DNA from: Glycine soja
Taxonomy: Eukaryota; Streptophyta; Magnoliopsida; Fabales; Fabaceae
Length of the DNA stretch: 64,000 nt
Assembly (NCBI RefSeq): GCF_004193775.1
Contig: NC_041004.1
Coordinates: 5,541,309 to 5,605,308 of the forward strand
Reading direction: 5' to 3'
The position numbers and the translations under genes are program-made. Under the pieces are notes generated by a model. The model was not told where the DNA came from. It was given only the letters and a program-made list of their open reading frames with translations, and did no database searches. Positions 23,260-33,573 of the stretch are shown piece after piece (the stretch's first letter is position 1; every line of letters starts with the position of its first letter).

Positions 23260-25039
23260 CTCTCCTAATTTTTTGTTAATATATTCTCTCTCTTTATTAA
23301 TGAGGGATATTTCTAATCTAAAATTAATTAATGCATGAAACATTATAGATTACTACTTATAAAAAAAGAAGAGACATCATTTCAAATTTGAGTCTTATAA
23401 ATAGAAACGGAAGAAGTAGTCTTTCTACTTACCTTTTCTTAGTATTAGGTTAAGAAGGATATATGAAAGAGAATTGAAAGTATATAGAGTTGAAAAACAA
23501 TGAAAGAAGATGGTATAGGGTGTTTGTTACATGTGAAAGGTTGATGAAATTTTTAAAATAATGTAAGACCCACATGTTTTTACTTTCATCTCAAAAAGAG
23601 AATAAAAGGGAGGAAAAAAAACAATAAAAAGGATGTAATACATAAAATTGTTGGTTGCTAAAATTGTCCCTCAAGCCCCTCATTAACCCTCGCTAGAACT
23701 TTCAAATTAGGGTATCATCTCACATATAATAAGTTATTCAAATGTCATAGTTGATTATGCTTAGTTTGCAATCAAGTTTGCTTTCTAGTGGCCTTTATTC
23801 AAGGTATAATCAATTATATATGCAATTTGTATAATTGATTATGTGATCACTTTAATTAGTAAAACCAATGTTTATTTAATCTCTTTTTCAGTTTTTTTTC
23901 TTTTATAATTGACCTAAACACTTTAATTTAAACATTTAATTTCTTTTACACTTTTTTTCATCTCAATCAAATAACTTTATTTTTTACTTTTCTTTTATTT
24001 TTTTTAAAGAGAGTCTCTTCTCATTTCAACTTTCTTTCATCTATTTTCATTCATTTTCACCTTACATACCCTTAGACTTAGACTGCATTTGGTACGATGG
24101 AGAAAAATAATATTTCAAAAAAGTTATATATTTTATTCCATGGGATCCACTTCTCTTATATTTTACTTTAATTAAAAAAATCTTTTAATTTCTCCCCTGT
24201 GTTTCCTTTTCCTAAACCAAATGTCCCCTACACAATTCCATCCTATGAGACAAATGTGTGTTTAAAAGAAAAAGTTTATAGATTTGCGTCAATTGTAACT
24301 TTTGATGTGGAAGTTAGTTAGCTAGCTTTAACAGCACGCACGTTTAGGAGAAAATGCTAGAAAATCCAAAGGGGCAATAATATAATAAAGCTGGTTGGGA
24401 GTGGATTCCAAATCATCAAATCAAATCAAATCCCCCAAATTCCTCCAATGAGTTGGCCTCCCGCAAATTATGCTCCAATCAATATAAATAAGGTTTAAAT
24501 AACCAAGGATTAATTAAGATTAATTGTTGAAGGACAAGTTCAACGCCATGTACTCCATACAACAAGACATCTGAATGAGTAATTAATGATATATGAATTA
24601 TCATTTATTTTAAACATTTTATTAATATTTTTTAAATTTTTTTTCTATCACATCATAAATTATATTATACTTATATTTTTTCTTTCACCTAAATGTTGAA
24701 TAAATTTTTAGGTGTTGATCAAATATTTTTCCATTTGAATTGAGCTAGAAGAGAGAAAAGGAGGAAATATCATTATTTGAATCTCTTTTATTAACAAAAT
24801 CTAACAACTAATGTATAAAAAAATTAAGCAAATAATTACTCTATTTTTTTAATATTCATATAATTCTTATCTCTTCCCAACAAATATTACCATGCAAAAA
24901 ATGTTTTTTGATCTGCATCAATACCCAAAGATGTGGGTAAAAGATGTTAATACAATCATTCAGTCAAAATTTCTTTATTATCTTAAAAATATTTTCTTTT
25001 TGAATAATAAATATAATTTTCACAATTAGTTGAGTGTAT

Positions 25040-25126
25040 TTTGTTTTTCAGAGATGGTAGAGTGGCCCAGTGAAACTGCACCTATCAATGGATATGAATT
25101 CAACTTTGAACAGGATCTAAACTGAA
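25040..25126 (+). other. Exon-like motif, copy 1 (splice acceptor + short ORF with internal stop)
   Basis: TTTGTTTTTCAG|AG is followed by an ATG at 25054. It reads MVEWPSETAPINGYEFNFEQ and then DLN before TGA. Copies in B (40021-40134) and C (54776-54889) read on for 37 residues because AGA stands where A has TGA. Two shorter relatives lie after NLR1 and NLR2. See findings. Confidence 0.5.
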
Positions 25127-25639
25127 CTTCTGATTTAATTGACGTGAAAGTGATGCTTTCTCAATAGCTGAATTTTTAATTGAAAAGCTTTTCATTGGGC
25201 ACCAGACTATAAGAGGCCAACTTCATAGGATAATCTCAGATCTTTCAGTAAGGCATGCTTCCCATGTATATATTGGCAGATAACTGAAAATGTTGCATAT
25301 CCTTTAATTTCTAACCATTTCAAATTCTTTGGCAAAACATATCTGAGGTTTTGTTTTTGCCATTATTATTGTGTTGTAGGAAATTGTAGTATACTGCTCT
25401 CTACGAAGGTTATCCATTGATGCAAGGAATGATATATGTTGAGGTTGGATTTTCAAATACTGCTTGAATCCCTGAATTTTTTCAAGTTGGGTCAGTATTT
25501 GAAATGCCCAAAGTTGCCTATACACTACTTATATGCACTTGACACCAGTTCTCTGAATGGGATAGAACTAGAAGAAAGGAATCATACATGCAAAGCTTTT
25601 GATGCAAAAGATCAGAGTGGAGGTTAGGGTCTCATCAGT

Positions 25640-27010
25640 GTGGAAGGGTTCCATAATCTCGAAGAAAACATCAAACTTCCATAAGAAAAGCTTGAGCACC
25701 TTTTTGGTATAGGCTTCGTATGGAAAGTCATTTTGAATCCAAACAAAAACTCGGGAAGTTTGAAGGATGAATGATGGCTGATGATGGGTAAGGTTTTTGA
25801 TCATTGGCATTTTAATGGAACTACAAAATCAAAGATATATATGGAAGTCAAATAAATTTCAGAGGTGAAACTCCACTACAATAGCCCAAGTTTAGTTTAT
25901 TCATGACCATGATTCTTTTTCATACTATTCAAATGTCATAGTCTTAAAATTTTATTTTTTTCGTGGCTTGTCAGAATGAACAACTTCTAAACCGCTGGAC
26001 ATTCCAACATTGTACAATTTTTTGGTTTCAAAAGAGTAAGCATTAAGAAATGTTCTGATTTATGATTTGGCAAACATGCATAGCTTACCACTTTTTCTTA
26101 AAACAGTTTAAAAATTAACTACATTATTTGGTTTGTTTGCAGGATGCTGACTGAATCTCATACATATAGAATGTTTCCATCTTGCTTCGATTGAGAAACA
26201 TAATAATGTACTGATGCTATAACTCAGTCTTTTCATAGTTGAATAAAGTCTGATTGCTGCAGACATGTGTATTTTCTGTGTAGCTTTTTCACAAAATTTG
26301 ATATCAAAAACTTCTGTTACCATTTTTTTGTGTTGGATTATTTGCGTCACCAAAATGTAGTTCAGTGTTTCAATCACATGCTAGAGGTGCTTCACAATAT
26401 GTGTTTTGAAGCAAAATAGCATCAGTAGATGCATTGCTATACAAATAGTATTTTGTGTATAAAGCTGATCTTGCAGGACTAAGGGTGGAGGAAGTCGTGG
26501 CAAGTTCTGAAGATAGAAGAGTGCTTTGGATAAGGGAAGAGAATAGGATTGATACAGGCCTTATGCCATGACTTGGCCTGATCGGATAGGTAATATCTAT
26601 AAACTTCACCAAAACATTAAAGCTTCTTATTCTATGAGGGTAATACCAAATATTTGTGAACCAAATTAACAATAACACCTTATATGATTTGAAATAACAA
26701 AAAACAAAATTACAGTTCCAGTCTAGTATCTCTATGAAAATTGTCAAAATATAACTTTAACAGGGAATAAAAAAAAGAAAGGACAAATAAGATAATGTTT
26801 GTTTTCTTCTTAATCTTAATATTTTATTTTTCCTCCCATTCTTTACCTCAATTTTGTAAGCTATGTGAAACTTGTATGATTTAGAACACTATAAAAACAA
26901 TGACAAAGGAATAGGAAATAGAGGGTCATACGTAGGAGGAGATTGTGGTTTGTTTGAGAAGGGAAGTCCTGATATCAGTCATCATCTATAAACTATAATG
27001 CATCAAGCTT
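25640..27010. other. Relic of the 3' flank of an earlier NLR unit plus unassigned DNA
   Basis: Bases 26455-26600 align with 31638-31800 (AAAGCTGATCTTSCAGG to GATAG|GTAAT). Bases 26640-26820 align with 31880-32050. No NLR coding sequence remains between. Unit B lacks most of this interval: its sequence joins directly from about 40483 to the equivalent of 27077. Confidence 0.6.
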
Positions 27011-27180
27011 ATCATTAACAATTTGGTTCTTTTTAGATAAATTTCTTTAAAAACACTTACAGAAGAAAAAAAACAAAATGCATTAAGGTTTTTTACTTTT
27101 TATAAATTAAAGCCAACTTGCACACCTAAGAACAGTAAGAAGTAATACAAAACAGATATAATACAACTTTTATTTAACCA

Positions 27181-27406
27181 GACTTCAATCTAAACCATTG
27201 AATTTTTAATCAATATATCTACGATGAATTTTGATGGTAGGTACTTCCCCCAGATCCACGATCAAAAAGCATCCAACCAAGAACATTGTCTTCAAAAGAG
27301 GACAAGACACCTACTACCACTACACTTTTTAAAGTAGCCAGCCTTCAATCTAAACCATTGAATTTTTAATTAATATATTTAACGGTTAATTTTGATGGTA
27401 GGTACT
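27181..27406 (+). promoter_or_regulatory. NLR1 upstream region with a duplicated 65-bp element
   Basis: CTTCAATCTAAACCATTGAATTTTTAAT..TTTTGATGGTAGGTACT occurs at 27181-27245 and again at 27341-27406, 160 bp apart. The same pair stands at 40590-40653 and 40751-40816 before NLR2. Position and conservation suggest promoter or leader elements; no factor is assigned. Confidence 0.5.
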
Positions 27407-27435
27407 AGAGCAGAGCGAGTTAAAAGTGAAGAGAG

Positions 27436-27441
27436 TTGACT
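27436..27441 (+). promoter_or_regulatory. W-box (TTGACT) before NLR1
   Basis: TTGACT lies 87 bp upstream of the NLR1 ATG and is kept at 40846-40851 before NLR2. W-boxes bind WRKY factors and are common upstream of immune genes. A single hexamer is weak evidence. Confidence 0.3.
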
Positions 27442-27527
27442 AGAATCAAATCTCATCACACCAGTTAACCTTGTCGAAAACCAACCCAGTTTATTGCAAC
27501 CAATTCCTTTCCTTTGTTCTTGACATC

Positions 27528-30500
27528 ATGGCTGAGGCAGTTGGTGGTGCATTCCTCTCTGCTTTCCTTGATGTTGTGTTCGACAAGCTGTCTACAGATG
27601 AGGTTGTTGACTTCATCCGTGGAAAGAAGCTTGACCTCAATTTGCTTGAGACCTTAAAGAGCACTCTGAGAGTGGTTGGAGCTGTGCTTGATGATGCTGA
27701 GAAGAAACAAATCAAACTCTCCAGTGTCCACCAGTGGCTCATCGAACTCAAAGATGCTCTCTATGAGGCCGATGACTTGCTGGATGAAATTTCTACCAAA
27801 TCTGCAACTCAAAAGAAGGTAAGTAAAGTGTTTTCTCGCTTTACTGATAGGAAAATGGCCAGTAAGTTGGAAAAAATAGTTGACAAATTAGATAAAGTTT
27901 TAGGAGGCATGAAGGGTCTTCCTTTGCAAGTGATGGCAGGGGAGATGAACGAGTCATGGAATACTCAGCCAACGACATCACTGGAAGATGGATATGGCAT
28001 GTATGGTAGGGATACAGACAAGGAGGCCATAATGAAGTTGTTGTTGTCAGATGATAGCAGTGATGGTGTACTAGTGTCTGTGATCGCTATTGTAGGCATG
28101 GGTGGGGTTGGAAAAACCACTTTAGCCCGATCTGTGTTCAACAATGAGAATTTGAAGCAGATGTTTGATTTAAATGCATGGGTTTGTGTTTCTGATCAAT
28201 TTGATATTGTTAAGGTCACAAAAACTATGATAGAGCAAATCACGCAAGAGTCATGTAAATTGAATGATCTAAACTTGCTTCAACTTGAATTGATGGACAA
28301 ACTGAAAGTTAAAAAATTCTTAATTGTCTTGGATGATGTATGGATCGAGGATTATGAGAATTGGAGTAATCTTACAAAACCATTTCTACATGGAAAAAGG
28401 GGAAGTAAAATTCTCTTGACGACCCGCAATGCAAATGTAGTGAATGTAGTCCCTTACCATATTGTTCAAGTTTATCCTCTAAGTAAATTGTCAAATGAAG
28501 ATTGTTGGCTAGTGTTTGCAAACCATGCATTTCCCCCCTCAGAATCAAGTGGGGAGGATAGAAGAGCTTTAGAAGAAATTGGAAGGGAGATTGTTAAAAA
28601 GTGTAATGGATTGCCTTTAGCAGCACGGTCACTTGGAGGTATGTTGAGAAGAAAGCATGCTATTAGGGATTGGAATAATATACTTGAAAGTGACATTTGG
28701 GAACTTCCTGAAAGTCAGTGTAAAATTATTCCAGCCTTGAGAATTAGTTATCAATATCTCCCTCCACATTTAAAACGGTGCTTTGTTTATTGTTCATTAT
28801 ACCCTAAAGATTATGAATTTCGAAAGAAGGACTTGATCTTGTTGTGGGCGGCTGAAGATCTTTTGAAGCTTCCAAACAGAGGAAAGGCGTTAGAAGTTGG
28901 TTATGAGTATTTTGATGATTTAGTTTCAAGATCATTTTTTCAACGTTCTAGTAATCTAACTTGGGGCAATTATTTTGTAATGCATGACCTCGTGCATGAT
29001 CTAGCATTATACCTTGGTGGAGAATTCTATTTCAGATCAGAAGAACTTGGAAAAGAAACCAAGATTGGTATAAAGACTCGTCATTTGTCAGTTACAGAGT
29101 TCAGTGATCCAATCTCAGATATTGAAGTTTTTGACAGACTACAATTTTTGAGAACTTTATTGGCAATTGATTTTAAAGATTCTCCATTCAACAAGGGAAA
29201 GGCACCAGGTATTGTAGCGTCGAAGCTTAAGTGCTTGAGAGTTTTATCATTTTGTGGCTTTGCAAGTCTGGATGTTTTGCCTGATTCAATAGGTAAATTG
29301 ATCCATTTGCGTTATTTAAATCTCTCTCGTACAAGAATAGTAACACTGCCGGAGTCATTGTGTAATTTGTACAATCTACAAACTCTGGTGTTGTCTGATT
29401 GCAGAATGTTGACCAGGTTGCCTACTGACATGCAAAATCTTGTAAACTTGTGTCATCTTCATATTGATGGTACTGAGATAGGAGAGATGCCTAGAGGAAT
29501 GGGAATGTTAAGTCATTTGCAGCATTTGGATTTCTTTATTGTGGGCAACAACAAAGAGAACGGAATCAAAGAACTGGGGACACTTTCAAATCTTCATGGT
29601 TCGCTTTCTATTAGGAATTTGGAGAATGTAACCAGAAGCAATGAAGCATTGGAGGCTAGGATGCTGGATAAGAAGCACATTAATCATTTATCCTTGGAAT
29701 GGTCTAATGGCACCGACTTCCAAACTCAATTAGATGTACTGTGCAAATTAAAACCTCACCCAGGCCTAGAGTCTCTAACAATAGGGGGCTATAATGGAAC
29801 CATATTTCCAGATTGGGTGGGAAATTTTTCCTACCACAACATGACAAGTCTAAGTTTAAATGGTTGTAATAACTGTTGTGTGCTTCCTTCGCTTGGGCAA
29901 CTACCATCTCTTAAGAAGCTCTATATTTCAAGATTGAAGTCAGTGAAGACTGTTGATGCAGGGTTTTACACAAATGAAGATTGTCCTTCTTCTGTGACAC
30001 CCTTTTCTTCCCTTGAAACTCTATCCATTGGTCACATGTGTTGCTGGGAGTTGTGGAGTATCCCTGAGTCAGACGCCTTTCCTCTACTCAAGTCTCTTAC
30101 AATAGTGGATTGCCCCAAACTAAGGGGAGATTTGCCAAATCACCTTCCTGCTCTGGAAACACTTACAATTACAAATTGCGAGCTTCTTGTCTCTTCCCTG
30201 CCAAGGGCTCCCATCCTTAAGAGATTAGTGATATGGAAAAGTAACAATGTATCGTTGCATGTGTTTCCACTTTTGTTGGAATGGATAGATGTAGAAGGAA
30301 GCCCAATGGTGGAGTCCATGATCGAGGCCATCTTCAGCATTGATCCAACTTGCCTCCAACATTTAACATTGAGTGATTGTTCGTCAGCCATATCTTTTCC
30401 GGGTGGTCGTCTACCTGCATCTCTGAAGGCTCTGCATATTAGCAATCTTAAAAATCTGGAATTCCCGACCCACCACAAGCACGAGTTACTGGAATCACTG

Positions 30501-31259
30501 TCACTATACAATAGTTGTGATTCTCTCACGTCTCTTCCATTGGCTACCTTTCCAAATCTCAAAAGTCTCGAAATCGATAACTGTGAACATATGGAATCTC
30601 TTTTGGTTTCAGGGGCAGAGTCATTTAAGAGTCTGTGTTCTTTGAGAATTTTCCGATGCCCCAACTTTGTATCATTCTGGAGAGAAGGATTGCCTGCGCC
30701 CAATTTGACTCGAATTGAAGTTGGGCATTGCGACAAGTTGAAGTCATTACCTGACAAAATGAGTAGTCTTCTCCCAAAGTTAGAATATCTCCAAATATCC
30801 AACTGCCCAGAAATTGAGTCGTTTCCAGAAGGGGGTATGCCACCTAACCTGAGAGCAGTTTCGATTGGGAATTGTGAGAAACTAATGAGCGGCCTAGCAT
30901 GGCCATCCATGGGCATGCTTACCCATCTCACTGTTGGGGGTCGATGTGATGGCATCAAGTCCTTCCCTAAGGAGGGTTTGCTGCCTCCCTCCCTTACGTC
31001 TCTGTATCTACATAAGTTGTCAAATCTGGAGATGTTGGACTGCACGGGGCTTCTCCATCTCACATCCCTGCAAGAATTAACCATATGGGGATGTCCTTTG
31101 CTGGAGAATATGGTGGGAGAAAGGCTTCCTGTCTCTCTAATAAAATTAACCATAGGCGGATGTCCTTTGCTGGAAAAACAATGCCGCAGGAAGCACCCTC
31201 AAATTTGGCCTAAAATATCCCACATCCGTGACATTAAAGTTGACAATAGATTGAGTTAG
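27528..31259 (+). CDS. NLR1: full-length CC-NB-ARC-LRR disease-resistance protein (RPP13-like/CNL class)
   Basis: Intronless coding region of 1243 residues. I chose the ATG at 27528, giving MAEAVGGAFL, the usual start of this family; the frame upstream has no ATG. The N-terminal coiled coil (1-125) has the EDVID-like stretch LKDALYEADDLLDE at 74-87. NB-ARC motifs follow: P-loop GMGGVGKTT 190-198, kinase-2 LIVLDDVW 265-272, RNBS-B GSKILLTTR 292-300, GLPLA 361-365, RNBS-D CFVYCSLYPKDYEF 418-431 and MHD 485-487. Leucine-rich repeats run from about 565 to the C-terminus. All catalytic motifs are present. The protein should be an intracellular receptor that senses a pathogen effector and triggers hypersensitive defence. 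The recognised pathogen is unknown. One oddity is Ala-441 in LLWAAED, where NLR2 has the common Met. A probable 3' UTR intron follows. Confidence 0.95.
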   Translation: MAEAVGGAFLSAFLDVVFDKLSTDEVVDFIRGKKLDLNLLETLKSTLRVVGAVLDDAEKKQIKLSSVHQWLIELKDALYEADDLLDEISTKSATQKKVSKVFSRFTDRKMASKLEKIVDKLDKVLGGMKGLPLQVMAGEMNESWNTQPTTSLEDGYGMYGRDTDKEAIMKLLLSDDSSDGVLVSVIAIVGMGGVGKTTLARSVFNNENLKQMFDLNAWVCVSDQFDIVKVTKTMIEQITQESCKLNDLNLLQLELMDKLKVKKFLIVLDDVWIEDYENWSNLTKPFLHGKRGSKILLTTRNANVVNVVPYHIVQVYPLSKLSNEDCWLVFANHAFPPSESSGEDRRALEEIGREIVKKCNGLPLAARSLGGMLRRKHAIRDWNNILESDIWELPESQCKIIPALRISYQYLPPHLKRCFVYCSLYPKDYEFRKKDLILLWAAEDLLKLPNRGKALEVGYEYFDDLVSRSFFQRSSNLTWGNYFVMHDLVHDLALYLGGEFYFRSEELGKETKIGIKTRHLSVTEFSDPISDIEVFDRLQFLRTLLAIDFKDSPFNKGKAPGIVASKLKCLRVLSFCGFASLDVLPDSIGKLIHLRYLNLSRTRIVTLPESLCNLYNLQTLVLSDCRMLTRLPTDMQNLVNLCHLHIDGTEIGEMPRGMGMLSHLQHLDFFIVGNNKENGIKELGTLSNLHGSLSIRNLENVTRSNEALEARMLDKKHINHLSLEWSNGTDFQTQLDVLCKLKPHPGLESLTIGGYNGTIFPDWVGNFSYHNMTSLSLNGCNNCCVLPSLGQLPSLKKLYISRLKSVKTVDAGFYTNEDCPSSVTPFSSLETLSIGHMCCWELWSIPESDAFPLLKSLTIVDCPKLRGDLPNHLPALETLTITNCELLVSSLPRAPILKRLVIWKSNNVSLHVFPLLLEWIDVEGSPMVESMIEAIFSIDPTCLQHLTLSDCSSAISFPGGRLPASLKALHISNLKNLEFPTHHKHELLESLSLYNSCDSLTSLPLATFPNLKSLEIDNCEHMESLLVSGAESFKSLCSLRIFRCPNFVSFWREGLPAPNLTRIEVGHCDKLKSLPDKMSSLLPKLEYLQISNCPEIESFPEGGMPPNLRAVSIGNCEKLMSGLAWPSMGMLTHLTVGGRCDGIKSFPKEGLLPPSLTSLYLHKLSNLEMLDCTGLLHLTSLQELTIWGCPLLENMVGERLPVSLIKLTIGGCPLLEKQCRRKHPQIWPKISHIRDIKVDNRLS
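28093..28114 (+). promoter_or_regulatory. Candidate miR482/miR2118 target site over the NLR1 P-loop
   Basis: TAGGCATGGGTGGGGTTGGAAA encodes part of the P-loop. This is the place where the miR482/miR2118 family is known to cut legume NLR transcripts and start phased siRNAs. By eye the match to the family is good at the 5' and central positions, with a few mismatches. The mature miRNA was recalled from memory and not aligned by program. Confidence 0.4.
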
Positions 31260-31795
31260 TGACCAAGGATGAGCACCGGGTAATTCTCCTTCTTTGACCT
31301 ACTTCATCGTCTTCTAAGTCTAACCAAACAAAACTATTTCAGTCAAGGATATCTTTCTTTTCATGTCTTTTTATTCTCACAGTTAATTTATTCATTTCAT
31401 TCAACAAGTGTTATTACCCTGAAGAAATGTTATCAATCAATGCCATTGTATTTGAACTTTCTCAATATATCGGCAATCATGGTGGTTGTTTCATCTTGTT
31501 ACATTCTCTGTCAGTGTTCAAAGTGTAATTGGGTGTACTTTGTTTTTCAGAGATGATAGATTGTCCTGTAGAAACTGCACCTGTCAATGGATATGAATTC
31601 AACTTTGACGTGACACCAGAAAGCTCATATTTATGCGTGTAAAGCTGATCTTCCAGGGCAAAAGGAGGAGGAAGCGAGGGCGCAGTCAGCTGATGGCAAA
31701 GTGTTTAAGATTGTTCCATGGCACCATCTGGAGCATAGCACCAGCAACTCCCTGAGCATACAGGCCTTAAGCCATGACTTGACTGGTTTAGATAG
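31260..31795 (+). other. NLR1 3' UTR with a probable intron (31280-31550) and exon (31551-31795)
   Basis: Twenty bases after the stop codon the sequence ACCGG|GTAATT could be a donor. TTTGTTTTTCAG|AG at 31539-31552 is a strong acceptor. The following block ends at GATAG|GTAATA (31795/31796). The same arrangement follows NLR2. The exon holds an ATG at 31553 reading MIDCPVETAPVNGYEFNF then a short different tail. Splicing is inferred from signals only. Confidence 0.45.
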
Positions 31796-32263
31796 GTAAT
31801 AATTACTGAATTCAAGACACTAAAGCTTCTTATTCTATGAGGGTTCATATAAAATTGACAAGGGTTTAGATCTTGCTAGTAATACCAAGGATTCGTGAAC
31901 CAACTTAACAATCACACGATGGATGATTTGAAATAACAATATAAATTGCAGTTCCTGTCTAACATCTCTAGGAAATTTTCCAGAACATAAGTTCAACAAG
32001 GAAAACAAAGAAGATAGAAAAAATAAGACAATGTTGTTTTCTTCTTAATCTTATATTTTATTGTTCCTCCCATGCCTTGCATCAATTTTGTAACCTATGT
32101 GAAACTTGGATGATTTAAAACACAATAATTACAATGAACAAGGAATAGAAACTAGAGGGTCTTGGGTAGGAGATTGTGGTCTATCTGAGAAGCAAAGTCC
32201 TGATTTCAGTCTTTAACTAGAATTCATCAAGCTTATCATTCTCTAAGCTGATTTATTAGGCAA

Positions 32264-32490
32264 TTGTCTTTGTTCTTTCTCATTCTTGTTTCTTACTTTC
32301 CTCTAAATTGGGCTCAGAGCTTTGTTCTTACTCATTGTTTCTTATTTTCCTTTAGATCATATTTTCTAAAGTTGTTCATGTCATTGCATGCAATGTTTGC
32401 TTTCACCCAAAGGGGTGGCTTTGATCAAATTGACAAGGATGATTCCAACCTACCTCTGGATACAGCTCCTATTAAGCATGTCACGCAGGT
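32264..32490 (+). other. Exon-like conserved segment upstream of the PP2C relic, product not recognised
   Basis: Bases about 32390-32488 read AFTQRGGFDQIDKDDSNLPL then DTAPIKHVTQ, followed by CAG|GTATGC, a good donor. The segment is nearly unchanged in unit B (45754-45852). The reading frame extends upstream to 32264 with a hydrophobic, probably non-coding, stretch. It may be a 5' exon of the PP2C relic or a leftover of another gene. Confidence 0.4.
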
Positions 32491-32582
32491 ATGCTGTCAC
32501 ATAATTGAAAAGTGTTATCATGGCTCTAACTACTTGTTATAAATTCTCTGCCACTACAAGTTTTCATCCGAGTTGGGTTATT

Positions 32583-32822
32583 ATCTTTTTTATCTTTCAT
32601 CTTTTGTGAATTTTCGTTTTTAGTTTCATGATTTTTTTGTCTTTTTTTAGTCGCAAAAAAAATATTGTTTTATTTTTTGTTCTGAATATATGTAGAATTT
32701 TTTAGGGACTAAAAATGAAACAAAAAAATTGAGGGACTATAAACAAAAAAAAAAATTTATAGACTAAGACCAGTCAAAAGATTAAAAAGGACTAAAACAG
32801 TCACAAAAGACGAGAGACTAGC
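32583..32822. mobile_element. MITE-like inverted-repeat element shared by units A and B
   Basis: The left part TCTTTTGTGAATTTTCGTTTTTAG and the reverse complement of the right part TCTTTTGTGACTGTTTTAG are inverted copies. The interior has TTTAGTC/GACTAAAAA phrases. The same element sits at about 45946-46182 in B, so it inserted before the duplication. Confidence 0.45.
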
Positions 32823-33560
32823 AAGTTAAATAAATCCTATTGATATTATTTTATTAATATTGTGCTACAGGAAATTTTAAATTTACAATTTATATTATAA
32901 TACAAAAATATTTATCTTTATTTATATTCTTTTGAAAATATTAAAATTTAATTTAAAAATAAGTATGAAAATGAAAAATTAAACAGAGATAAAAGTTTTA
33001 TAAAAAAATTTAAAATATCTTGTTGAAAAAAAAACTAAAAATACTTTAGTTGAAGAATAACTCTTAAAAAAATATTTTCCGATACAAGAAACTCATTTCA
33101 TTTCAGATAAAACTTTAAAATTTACTATAAAAAAAGGCAACTAATGTGTTTATCCGTTACTCACAACACAATTAAAATATAGCTGTGGACTTAAGTTTTT
33201 CGATTCGACATTAACTACAAATAAAAAACAGTATTAGTTAGATAACGATCATTTTAATCTAAAATAGAACTGAGCCAGTTTAAATACTTAACTTACAATC
33301 CAAATTAAGTCTGTGGTGACAATTGCAAACAAATTAAAAACTGAAATACTACTACACATAAAAGACAAAGCCCCAACATTTTTTTAAATTTCAATTCAAG
33401 GTTTAATCATCCAATTTTTCTCATAAACGCAGACTTCTTCCTTGCATGCATGCAATTTTTCCTTCCCTTGTTTTCTATAGGACAAAAGTTATCACAGTGC
33501 ATACGTGACAATCTACCCTCAAAACTCTCAGCATCAATCAAACAGTCACAAGAAAAGGCC
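32823..33560. other. AT-rich spacer before the PP2C relic
   Basis: No coding frame. Nearly identical in unit B (46183-46923), which shows it belongs to the duplicated unit. Confidence 0.5.
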
Positions 33561-33573
33561 ATAAAACACTACG

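Larger units (their letters stand above)
18936..24361 (+). repeat. Segmental duplication block X (upstream of unit A)
   Basis: Collinear with X' at 51426-54051: shared sequences run from CAACAATTTTTTTGATYGAT through the ATATCATxxTTTAxxxATGATGCGTA phrase, a C-rich patch at 19640-20330 (52100-52640), and CAAATGTCATAGTTGATTATGC near 23740 (53374) to the start of unit A. It is longer than X' mainly because of a 2.68-kb insertion at 20576-23259. No gene in it is supported. The open frame at 19722-19994 is kept in X' but the differences look like random transitions. Confidence 0.8.

Noticed and set aside
30140..31153. 337-codon minus-strand frame opposite the NLR1 LRR
   Set aside because: Antisense shadow of the LRR coding sequence; the matching frame in NLR2 is broken into pieces and has no domain.
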